A stretch of DNA of 64,000 nt. Source: Gyromitra esculenta. Taxonomy: Eukaryota; Ascomycota; Pezizomycetes; Pezizales; Discinaceae. Positions 11,650 through 22,553 of this stretch are shown here, in pieces (within the stretch, counting starts at the first letter, position 1; every line of letters starts with the position of its first letter). A program made the position numbers and the translations under genes. The stretch is taken from NCBI GenBank assembly GCA_038503075.1, contig JBCAML010000019.1, positions 1,054,001 through 1,118,000 of the forward strand. Reading direction: 5' to 3'. Below the pieces are notes generated by a model. The model was given only the letters and a program-made list of their open reading frames with translations, did not search any database and was not told the DNA's origin.

Positions 11650-13041
11650 CGAGCTACCATTTACGAGCTGTTGGTCGAGAGAATTGGGCTAGCAACCACC
11701 TCGGACCGGATGATTCTCGGAGGTTCAATATGGATGAGGAAGGACATGAGATGATGAACCGGTAAATGAACCGCTGAAATAACAAAAACAGTTAGGCACT
11801 TCTTGCCTGATTGAAGTTCACCCACTAAGAGTAATCTCAAAGCATCCTTCTCCACACAATCCTTCACGTGTGATACCGCATCCGCTTATATATCCAGGCA
11901 AAAGTGATCGTATCTTTGCCAAAAAGAAAAATAGCTGTCCTGCCTCAAGTTGCTTGGAATGAAGATACCGCAGGGGGTGAGAAGTCAGGCCGAAAAGAAT
12001 TGTACATATGTACAAAGTGCTACAGACTCCTTTTTTTCTCCTGGACCCAAGCCACAAGTCAGCTACCGGTGGCTTGGGAGCCAATCAATGTGACTTGTTG
12101 GAACTCGAAAGGGACCAAGCACCCTTTTTTTTTTCCAGGGCGGCTTTTATCCGTAGGGCGGCAAGACTATTGAAAGCTCAAGGCAAAAAGGCTAAGGAAG
12201 TTGGTAACCTTGCAAGCGACCATTGATTCTTCCCCTTAGAGCAATCTTTGTGTGGGTGAGGGTGAGTGGGAGTGTGTGTGATGGGTTATTTATCACTCCC
12301 ATGATCTGTGTGTATGGTGTAAGTAGAGGTTATTTTATTTGTTATTTTATTTGTCGTATTTTGCAAGGTGTGATACCTTCGCCAAGGAAAAGATTGCGAA
12401 AAAAGAGATGAGATACCTACACACGCGATGGCGCTTACGAGGAGCATCTGAGATGTCCGTACAGTTTTCTGATCCCCTTTTCGTTCCCCTGTCCAGTTGA
12501 AATTTGTGCAGCTCATAAAGCTGCCCGGACTCCCGAAAAATGCAGAGAACATTCTACCGTCGGTAAGGAAAGTATTCCACACATCATACTCTGCCCTGGG
12601 ACATTCAATTGATTCTCGGACGAGATTTCGACTCCCGGAAATACGGCTGCCGGTCGCTAGTCAGATATTGGCCGTGGCCCCTCCCTCCCGAGACCCGCCT
12701 GTCAAAGAGAATTATCGGATTGGTGATCTGATTTTTACGGGCCCTGGTTGTGCTTTCTGAACCTTGCAGTTTTTAATACCATCCCAGCCCAATTTTGTGC
12801 CTATTCCGCAATCCCCGTCGCCTTGTGTCGTGCCATCACCGCTTCCATCAAGAGGTAATTCGCACTTTTTTTCTGAGCCTTCACCCGGTCATGGCCGCCG
12901 CCGTCTGAAGTCGGTGAAACATCTCGGGGGAAGCGAGCAAGCCTAGCCAGCCAGCAGCAAGCAAGCAGGCAAGCCATTCAAAGTTTGGGATTTCTCGTTC
13001 AACTGACTCTTTAACCTCCTTTGTTGCTATCCAACCAGCCA

Positions 13042-13076
<35 letters not shown>

Positions 13077-13812
13077 CAAGAGAACAATAATTCGCTCGAT
13101 ATTCCCGAGATAGGCATTGCCCGTGAGTTGCCCCGAAGCCATTGAGTTTATCTGTCTATTTATTTTTATTTCCAATTTTATTGGGTCTCTATTTTTTGTA
13201 CCCGGCCCCAATTTCATCTCATCTCTACCCCATGAATGAATTCCCCGAGCGTCGCTGTTGCTGTATTGGGAGCGGATTTTGGGTAGACGGCTCTCCCGCA
13301 GGGCAAGCGATGCGTTCCTGAGGCTTAATTGCATGGGCTGGCTGGCTGCATGCTTCGTCCATCCGGGTTGCTTTGGACCTGGAGAGTAGAAAAACATTTC
13401 CGCTCCCCTACGCTCACGCGCTCTCACTTCCTATTTGGAGCGAGGTAGAGAGAGAAAATGCTCCTTGGGGTAGACATCTTGAACGTCAAGGGACACAAAT
13501 ACCTAGCAAACCCTATAAGGCAGGAAGGGGGTCGATGAAGGAGGTCGATCAATATTATTGCTCCATGACAAAAAGATGAAGAAGGAAAAAAAAAAAAAAG
13601 AACAGTCCATATTAATACTGACCTGACCGCCTCCACAGCCACTTCTAGACTACCTGCACAGAAGTTGGACTAGCTAGGCACGGGATCTCTCTCCCCCCCC
13701 CAATTCCTCTCATCCGGTCCAGTCCAGAAGCTATCTGTTCGCTCGCTCGCTGCTTGTTGTCCGCCGCCCGCCTGTCTCTGCTGGTTCCCATACATAGCTC
13801 TTCTCTTATGCA
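11650..13812. other. Intergenic, long leader region of the CENP-B-type gene
   Basis: No gene recognised. Small frames (for example 11904-12173 and 12497-12760) have no family signature. The part from about 12.2 kb contains GTGTG-, CCATCACC- and CT-rich stretches and an (AAAG)n microsatellite, typical of fungal upstream sequence. Short introns in an untranslated leader cannot be excluded. Confidence 0.35.
13041..13077. repeat. (AAAG)n microsatellite
   Basis: About nine uninterrupted AAAG units followed by a degenerate AAGC. It lies about 740 bp before the next ATG. A minus-strand reading gives FFLSFFLS repeats, a compositional artefact. Confidence 0.9.
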
Positions 13813-15607
13813 ATGGACGGTGTGCACAACCCGCATGACGACTTTGTCAACCAGCAATGGGTTGAGATTGGGATGCAGCAACAGCAGCAGCACCATCACG
13901 GACAACAACCTGCTCCCATACATGCCCAACACCAGCAACACCATCACCAGCACCATCCTTCCCACGACTTTGGCACCTATGGCTTCGTCGAGTCATCGGC
14001 GTTTGTGCCCCAAGAGCACCAGCAGTTCAGGCTCCAGCAACCTCCTGTGCCGATAGCTCCAAACTACCTTGGACTGCCCCATTGGGGCCAGACGATGGTT
14101 CCGCCATCGGCCTCGCATGCTCAGTATATGTCGACGCCTGCGATTGCTCCCCCACCTGCTTCGGCTACGGCGCCCATGTCGAATACCGCGTCAGGTCATT
14201 CTACACAGTCAACTTCGAGTCCGAGGAGGACGTTGACCGACGCGGACAGACGAAGGATGTGTATATTTCACGAGGCGAATCCCAATGTGAAGCAGACAGA
14301 GATTGGTGGTATGTGAAGCCTTCGCGTATTTTCTTCTTCTTTCTCTCCCATTCCCCTGTGTTTCGAAGTAATCTGCTAAACTTTGATTCTTGGCGGACAC
14401 AGCGATGTTTGGGGTTGAAAGAAGGTAAGCACGCGAAAATCTAAGACATATCACTAAATCCGGAATCCAAGGCTAATTTTTTTGTTTTTCCCCCTCGTAA
14501 AGTACCGTTTCAAAGGTTCTCCGACAGAAAGAAAAGTATCTTTTCCCCGACGACGGAAGTAGGTCGCCGGTAAAGCGCTCTAAAGGCAAATTCCCCGACA
14601 TCGAGCGTGCATTGGCAGTATGGGCGAAGAACACGCGGAAGTCGGGCGTGGCTTTAACAGACATTATGATACGGGAGAAGGCGAAATTCTTTGCCATGAG
14701 TGTGGGAATTTCAGACAGTCAGTTTAAAGCAAACAGCGCTGGATGGCTTGAGAAATTCAAGCAGAAGAATAACCTGCACGCGAACGGGCGAGGGCGATCA
14801 GAGAGTGATGTGACAGGGTCGGGAAGAGCATCGTCAATCTCGTCAATGTCATCACCGAGACCAGGTCACTCAAGGACAGAGTCGACGCCACTGTTTAAAC
14901 AGGAGGGCGCTGGTCCCCTTGGGTCACCCTTGATGCGGGAATCGAAGAGTCAGGATAGCAACCAGACTCAGACAGAGTCTCCAGAGTCGTATATGGAGTT
15001 TGGTGGGTTTAAGCAAATGCAAACGCCAGGTTCGACTAGCACTACTTCTATGTCAAGTATGTTTACCGACACAGCTTCATCTTTTACAGGTCCTGCTTCG
15101 CCGACATCGCCTTTCTTCTCCCCAGGTGCTGGGACAGATTCTGGAAGACCTAGTCCAGGGTACCCTCCACAAGCTCGTATCCCAGGTACGCAGCAACGGC
15201 CAAGGTCACAGACGTTCCCTATGGCTCTAGACCCAACCTACATATCACCACCAGCTTCATCTGAACCCCTTACCCCCAAAATGCTTCAGACCGTTGCCCC
15301 ACCACCGGCACTGGCTTCCCCGATACCCGATGGCCCACATCCTTTGGCTTCTCCCCACGACACACCTGCTTCGTCTCATACAACGATATCGGGACACAGT
15401 GCACCACAAACTCCCATGGGCCCACCGAGCCGAGAGGATGCCTGTAAGGCACTTGAAGTTGTCATGTCGTTCATGCGACAGCAGCCAGTGGGTTCTGTGG
15501 AGCCGGACGACTACGTATTTGTAGGGAAGTTACTGGGAAGGTTTGGATTAGATGGTGGACCCATGGATGGTGAGAGTCACGCCAGTTACCCCAAAATTGC
15601 GCCTTAG
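13813..15607 (+). CDS. CENP-B/Tc5-type HTH DNA-binding protein (no transposase core)
   Basis: Predicted nuclear DNA-binding protein of about 540 aa. Exons: 13813-14308, 14403-14424 (22 nt) and 14503-15607, all GT-AG. Residues 1-60 are rich in Gln and His (QQQQQHHHG, HHHQHH). A first helix-turn-helix of the CENP-B N-terminal/pipsqueak type covers about residues 135-190 (LTDADRRRMCIF ... AMFGVERSTVSKVLRQKEKY). A second, CENPB/Tc5-type HTH covers about 203-264 (FPDIERALAVWAKNTRKSG ... WLEKFKQKNNL). A Ser/Pro/Thr-rich middle follows, then a short conserved-looking helix near residue 484 (ALEVVMSFMRQQ). The DDE/D integrase core of pogo or Tc5 transposases is missing, which fits the domesticated CENP-B-like factors common in ascomycetes. 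Targets are unknown. Confidence 0.88.
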
Positions 15608-18600
15608 ATCATCACATCGAATTTTTCTTTGGATTACTGGACTTTTAACATTTCGTTTGTCTTTTTATTTATTTTTATTTTTGATCGTTTGATATTTTTT
15701 TTGATTTAGAAAATGCCTTCTTCTCCTCTTATGGTATTGTGTTCTATATTTATTCCCCACTACTCACATACCCCTTTACTTTTTGCGTTGCCTTTGGGTT
15801 CTTGTCTTAGTGTATGGGAACTATAAAGGGAGGTGCGCTCGTTTTTTTTCCTATAGCTATTTTGGTACTCGTATATTATTGTTTTGTTTATTTCTCTCAC
15901 ATTTTGTTTTTAGGGGGAGATTTTTATTTTATTTTTACATCTACTTACGTGTGCTTCTAATCACGTTCTTATGTTTCTTATGTTACACATTATCTTCACT
16001 ACATTAACGATTAGACTGCTAGATCGCGGTTGGTTATCGTGTTCTACTATGTATGTTCTTCAACGGCTGGTACAAATTGTTTATGGCTTTTCTTATTCAT
16101 TTCTTGCATGACGCAAGGATATAATTTGGCTGGTGGCCTCGGTCTCAATTTTATCCGCTTCTTTTATCTTTATTTTTATTTTACGGAGTGGGTTCGCAAA
16201 TTTTTTATTTTTTATTTTGGATGGATTCGTTCACTATGTATATATTTTAAATGCCTCCCTGTTCCTTTAAGCATGTGTTAACTTAGTTTTTATTCGTATG
16301 GTTCCTTTCCACCTTCTCTAAATTCCCTTTTATTTATTTTTCTGTTTTTTTCTTTTCTCGCGTTTGCTGTTTCATCCTTCTAGTTTTAGTGGTTCTCTTA
16401 ACTCTTCTTTCCCCCTTTTTTTACATTTTATTTTATTTTATTCTTCGACAAGGCAGCAAGTGTGGTATATTAGGGTTAGTAAATTTCGGTCAAAAAAAAA
16501 ACCGGGTTAGGGACATTTGGGAAAGGGCGAGTTGGGGGGAGGGGGGACAGGACAGGACAGGACAGGTACATGGATTAAATATAGCGGAAATTTTTTATTG
16601 TTACCAGCAGAAGAAAGAAAGCTACGATCGAGGGCCGGGGGGAGGAGGTGGGCGGGGGCGGGGGCGGATATAATCAAAGAGTGCTTAGTGTGTACAGTTT
16701 AGGGCCAATTTCGATTTTTCGAGAGAGCCAGGGGAGTTTTACAGAAAAATATAACAAGCTTTCTGACGGGGGGGGAGGGAGGTTGGGGCCGCTTTCATTC
16801 TTTTCGAGATATGTTGGTTAAATACGGTAGTTACCGACAGCAATCTTTTTTTTTTTTTTGTTTGTTTGCTTCGTTTTTTTTTTTGATTGGTTTAGTTGGA
16901 TTAATTTTTTTTTACCGGATTGGGGGGATGAGGGGGTTATGGTGTTTATATATGTTGTATCATATATATAATAATGGTATTGGGGGGAGGGTGTTTTATT
17001 TTAGTAGGAGCTGAGACTGATGGTGGTGGCGGTGGTTGTGAGACGGGGAAAGAGGAGACTCCGAGTGGTGGGGGTGAAATATCCGGGGATGGGACTTTCA
17101 ACAGCTAAGACCTTGCTTTGTACTGTGTGAGTTTCTCTGGAGTTTTTTGTTTTTTGTTTTTGTCTTCGGACTGGATGTGGTTCGTGAGTGGTCCAGTGGG
17201 TGGAGATGAATTGTCTCTCGTTGTGCCAGTAGAGGTCATAGTTTATCACTCGGTCGCCAGAGATGTCGGACTGGGAGGTTTTCGCGTGAGTAGCCTTCTG
17301 GGAACAGTCAGTGTAATGAATAAGTTGGACTGCAGCCTATCACATAGAATTTCTACTCCAAGTACCAATAGACTAACTGAAACTTCTGACCGCCCATCAT
17401 CCAACACCCAGCAGTTCATCGCACCTATCCTATCGTATCAAAATCGCAGGGAATATCGTGATCGCCATCCACCAATCAATTAACCACGACTTACATTCTT
17501 CAATCCCTTCTCCTTGAGCTCTCCCTCCATTGGAGGCCCTACCACTAGAACCACCAATCAGTGTTCTTCGCTCGGCGACCCCACTGTCATCGAAACTACA
17601 AACATCCTTCCACCCTGTATTTCCATCCTAGACGATATTCACCACGGCCTCTTCTCTTCTACTCGGATGGTCTTACCGCGTAAGCTGGCGGAAAATGCGA
17701 GACAGCTGCTGCTGTTGCTCTTCTTCTGGTTGTGGATAAAATCGATAAGAGGGATGGAGATAGTCGCTAGCTACCGGGAGAACTTCCATGGGTCCTTTTT
17801 TATGTGAGCTCGTCGGGGATTCTGGAACCGCAGGGATTGGTATTTGTGGGCCGCCGGTCTAGGATATGCCTTACAGTCAGATGACTGTTATTGCGAAGCC
17901 GATCATCGAGGAGTGTGAGTGGGGGTGATGGGGGATAAGGGGATAAGGACGGGTGGTTTGTGGAGAGTTGGTTTAGGGGGAGGGGGGTAGTGGGGCGAGG
18001 ATTTATCGTCTATCGTATATGGGAGCGGCCCCCTGAAAGGGGTGTTTATAATGATGATCTTTTGAGGGGGTTCCTTCGTTATTGTATTCGCAAATTTTTT
18101 TGGCAGTATCTAAAAACTTCTTGCGCTAAAAAATTGGAATTAAAATTTAGCTCTCGGGAGTCTTGGGAGAGATATCGAGTAACTTGAAGTAAATCCGCCA
18201 CTCTTCTTATGAACATCTTGCTTACGAGCTCAAGGGAGATTAACTGTTCCAGCCAACTATGAAAAGAAATATGTGCTGGGTACGCTGTGCCATGTCTGTA
18301 GGGAAAATCATCACACGTCACTCGCCCAAATGGAATACGATATATACTGTTGCTCGACGGTCGCGCCAGAAGGTAGGAAAAAGCCTCGACTGTTCACTCT
18401 CTGAGACCCATAGTGTACTATATATACTATTCCAGCACCCGTAGACTGGGGCCCGTGGCTCTCTCCCCGTCTCCGAAACCACTCAAAGGGCACCCACCAT
18501 ATTACTAGCAGGAAGCTTTCCCAATGGATATATGCCGAGAAGAGAGAGCTGACGATTAAGGAGCAGGGTCAAGCCAAAAGTCCAGCTACATATGCAGTAA

Positions 18601-19568
18601 ACCTACACAACTGCAGAGAATCCAATAGCGGTCGGCAAAGAAAGAGCACATGAGTATCAGCATCTAATACTTTTAGCTACAGCTATACGTCTGCGCGACC
18701 AGCTACCAGATGTTTAGCACCCAGCTCAATATAAATTGGTAGATGTTTCCATACCCCAAGAAACCCGCCAGCCGAAACATTCTACGCAGACCCTTAGTTA
18801 CTCCAGTACTCGTAGCGAAAAGCCAGCAAAAGCCACCAAACTCCGTCGAACTCGAAAGAACTCATCAAAAGCCCGACCTGCAGCAAAACACTAATCCCAT
18901 AAAACGCAGTGTATAGTCTCCCAACATTTATCCCACGTATCACCCTCGCTCGTCAAGGATGCTACCAGATACGACAACAATCGAGTGATAATACATGATA
19001 TAACTGCACCGACTCAGGCCACAACTCCCACTATGTATAACCGCTGTTAACGCGCTACGCTCTCATCTAAATACTCTACTACCTGTAATACTCTGAGCGT
19101 GAGCAAAAATCCGTATTCGACTTGTAGGTAGTCTACACGTGAAACGGTACTAAATCGTGACAGTAAAAGGGCGCATAGAATAATATATACTCCAACAACA
19201 CTTCAGCAATCATTACCATTACCCCTCCAGCCCCAGCCCCTCCGACCCCGAGCACCCACTTCCGTTCCTTGGATATCCGAACTGATTGAACTGCCAATAC
19301 CTAAAATCCCACACCATCCATCCATCCATCCATCCCAGAAAATCATAATTTCGTAAAAAAAAACAAAAAAACAGCATCTAAAATACCTACACCCGTTTTC
19401 TACCACCACCACTATCACCACATCCTATCTACAGACATACAGAAAGAAAAAAATCCACATTAAATTAATTTTCCCCCGCCACCACCACCACCTTCTACCA
19501 CCACCACCCTCCACCACCACTTGCACCTCCCAAAACCATTACAACAACAGCAACAGCAACAACATCAC
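15608..19568. other. Long non-coding stretch with T-rich and G-run sequence
   Basis: About 4 kb without a supported gene. 15,630-16,460 is T-rich and presumably includes the 3' untranslated region of the HTH gene. 16,530-16,800 and 17,930-18,000 contain G runs with a short GGACA tandem at about 16,548-16,566. A (CCAT)n tract lies near 19,315-19,335 and CCA/ACC-rich sequence runs from 19,480 to 19,560. Plus frames at 17,118-17,483 and 17,514-17,807 show no motif. Confidence 0.4.
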
Positions 19569-21295
19569 TCACTTCTTCCCCACCCTCCTCCTCCTAATCT
19601 CCGCCGGCCCCATCTCCACCATCTCCGGCACCAGCCGCCCCACCACCAGATCCAGCAGATTGAACCACAAATGGCGATTAATCGCCCGGTCCGCAAACAC
19701 ATCCAGGTACAGCGCGCCCACGCACTTCCTCGCCTGCGTGTCGCCGTCGCCAAACCACAGTGTCTTCACCCTGTCCGGGATGGCGTCCAGCACCGCGTCC
19801 TCCGCCGCGCGCCTGATCCGGTCTTGTTCGGCAGCGCTCGGGGGGGGCCGTCCGGGCGGCATCGGGCCGTTGTTTGGGAAGAGGGTGGAGCGCGCGAGGG
19901 CGAGGATGGAGACGACGAGGGATGGGGAGGAGAGGCGGGCGTGCAGGGCGGAGGAGAGGAGGGTGTCGAGGACCGCGCCGGGACGGGTGCTGCGCGATGT
20001 GAATGGCTTGGAGAGGAGGAGGAGGTTGCCGAGGAGCCAGGGCTGCAGGGAGGGGAGGCGGAGGTAGGACGAGATTAGGCGGAATATGGACATGCGGAGA
20101 AGGGGCTTGGTGCGTTTTGGTGGTGGGGGAGGGGTGTGGATTGTGTGCAGCAGGGTGACGAGGAAGGTGCGGAGGAGGAGGAGGAGGCGGGTGGCGAGGG
20201 TGAGGAGGGTGTCGAGGGCCGGGGGGATGGAGAGGGCTGGATATGGAGGCGGGGGAGGCGGGGTGGGAGGCGGAGGCGGGGTTGGGCGCGGTGTTGGTGG
20301 GCATTTTTCGGGGATTGGGGCACCATTGGCCTTTGGAGCGGTGGTAGAGCTTCGACGGCGGCGGCCATCACCGTTGATGGATCTTTTCTCTTTCTCCCTC
20401 TCCTTTTCCTTCTCTCGCTCCTTCTCCTTCTCCTTCTCCCTGTCTCTGTCCCTCTCCCTCTCCACACTGGTTTCCTCCACCACCTCCTCCTCACCACCCT
20501 TCAGAAGCCCCACCAGCTTCGTAACAATCTCATAGATCATCCACGGCTCCGACAGCTTGTCGACCATCCCACCCAGCACCATCGACCCTAGGATGCCCCT
20601 CAACAGCGCGCGCTCGCAATCCGACTCTAGGTCCTCCACCGGCAACAACACCGCCAGCAGTCCCGACGCTACAAGTCTCAGATACAGCCGTTCGTTCTCG
20701 GGCGTTGCTAGCGCTGGGTGTGGCTGCAGGTTATGGAATATCTGGGCCACACTCAAGTGCGGCGAAATCGAAGTCCCACACCGAGACTCCGCAATTCGAT
20801 AGTCTGCCAATCAGCCCAGTCCTCACCAGTCCTCACCAGTCCTCACCAGTCCTCACCAGTCCTCACCAGTCCTCACCAGTCCTCACCAGTCCTCACCCAC
20901 TCCTCATCCATTCCTCCATCTCTCCACCCCAGAAAGAAAAAAAACATACCAGAAATATGGTTCTCTAAAACAGCAGCAACCTCGTCCAGCAGCAACAGCT
21001 CCACATCAACGCCCTTGACCCGCTGCTCAAGACACCCCACAACCTTCCCGACGAGCACCACAATCTCCCTCACGAGCCCAGCGTCGTTCGTGATGGGCGC
21101 ATACCAGCTGTTGACGTAGTCCCGACACACGCAGGCCAGCAGGGCGTATATCTGAGCGTCGACCTCGGCGCTGGCGGTCATGGGCGGCAGCAGCTCCTCG
21201 AGCGGCGTGGACGGCGGGGCGTGGGCGCAGAGGACGCGGCGGATGAGGGCCTGGGAGGGTTTGTCGAGCGCTGCTGAGAGGCTGTAGGGCGCCAT
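19569..21295 (-). CDS. PXA-domain (PX-associated) protein, two exons
   Basis: Exon 1 is 21295-20950 and exon 2 is 20803-19569, with a GT-AG intron of 146 bp; the product is about 526 aa. Residues 1 to about 200 resemble the fungal PXA domain: an N-terminal helical part with SAEVDAQIYALLACVCRDYV and NSWYAPIT, then after the intron HLSVAQIFHNLQPHPAL and NERLYLRLVASGLLAVLLP, and DCERALLRGILGSMVL. PXA domains occur in sorting-nexin/Mdm1-like and Mug122-like proteins involved in endosome or ER-membrane contacts. No PX or RGS domain follows here. The middle is a charged RDREKEKEKE-type run and a Pro-rich tract. A hydrophobic C-terminal region (LLLLRTFLVTLL) could associate with membrane. It is divergent from the F-box gene across about 1.26 kb. 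Confidence 0.8.
20815..20893. repeat. 10-bp minisatellite (CAGTCCTCAC)n in the PXA-gene intron
   Basis: Eight near-perfect tandem copies of CAGTCCTCAC sit inside the only intron of the PXA gene, just upstream (plus sense) of the sequence carrying the donor GTATGT. They make up about half of the intron length. The unit is not a multiple of three and the translation is not family-like, consistent with intron sequence. Confidence 0.9.
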
Positions 21296-22553
21296 GGTGG
21301 GGTGGGTTGTGCTGGAGTGCTGGGGCTAGGGCTTTTGGAGGGAGGGTTTGGAGATGGGTTCCTTGCATGGTGACGTGGTTGTCACGGCGTCGGAGCCGGG
21401 AGGGTTAGGGTTGGCGGTCACGCAGGCTGGCGCCCGGGGTGCAGCGCGGGGACATGTGGGTTTGTCTCGAGGGCCATCTGGACGCCGGGTTTTCTGGCTG
21501 GGCCTGGCTGTGGATGCCCCGTGGCAGCGTCGCCGGCAGTTTCACGTGGAAACGGTGCGGGGCGATGGCACGTGGAATAAGGTTCTGTCTCTTGGGCTGG
21601 GGGCCAGCGAGAGCGGTGGCACGGTATGGCGGGCAGCGAGCGAGCAGAGAAGAGCAGATACGGGCTCTGTTTCTGTTCTGTCCTGCTCTGCTCTGTCCCT
21701 GCTCTGTCCTGTTTCTGTTCTGTCCTGCTCTGCTCTGTCCCTGCTCTGTCCCTGCTCTGTTTCTCGTGTGTTTCTCGTTTGTTTGCTCTACGGACAGCAC
21801 CCGCCCACAGACTCGGTTGAGGCTCTCCACAGACGGGATCATGGGCTGTCGCCCGTGGCACAGGCCATCCCTGCCCCGCTTGTGCACTTGCAGAAGATCA
21901 AGCGTGCTTGGTTGTTCCGGCGGAGAAACCGGAGGAGGGCGAGTGAGCCCTGCATGAGACGACAGACCGATCGCATCGGAGTGCAGATTCGGGGTGTGGC
22001 TGCGGTGGTCGGGTGAGCAGTGAGGGACTTGTCGATGGCGGTGGGAGGCTGCCGGTGTGGGGATGGGGGGGGGAGAATAGAGGAGAGGAGAGAAGACATG
22101 AGAAGGGGAGGAGAGGGGGGGATAGAGAGGAGAGAAGACATGAGAGGAGAGAATAGAGAAGACAGTAGAGACAGTAAAGACGTAGAGACAGTAAAGACAG
22201 TAGAGACAGTAAAGACAAGACAGTGAAGAACAACTCCAGACAGACAGACAGAAGAAACACCAAGAAAGACCATCCAGACATCCAGACACTCCAGACACTC
22301 AGACCCGATATTACCACGCCCGTCTGCTGCCACACGCCCACCGGTGCTCTGCTTGCTCTGCTGCTCGTGTCTTGCTATTCGGGCTGCAGAGTGGATCCGT
22401 GTGGGGAACACTGTGAATAGTTGATATATTAGACTGCATCTTCGCCATCTCTCCTCCTTCGCCTCGCCCTCTCGTCTCCCCATTGCCGCCATCTGCCCCA
22501 GATCCTCGCCCTTACAGTGAAGCCCCCTCGCCGACCACAGCACCCCCCAAACA
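21296..22553. other. Divergent intergenic region with two tandem-repeat tracts
   Basis: Separates the start codons of the PXA gene (-) and the F-box gene (+). Tract one (about 21,664-21,775) repeats CTCTGTCC and TTCTGTTCTGTCC modules. Tract two (about 22,139-22,220) repeats GAGACAGTAAAGAC. On opposite strands the two share the core GACAG/CTGTC, so they are loosely inverted with respect to each other. GA- and CT-rich sequence fills 22,070-22,140. No conserved protein was recognised; the open frames here are by-products of the repeats. It presumably holds both promoters. Confidence 0.6.

Noticed and set aside
19521..20591. Plus-strand frames opposite the PXA gene
   Set aside because: GC-rich codon bias of the minus-strand gene creates open antisense frames. 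None has domain similarity, while the minus strand does.
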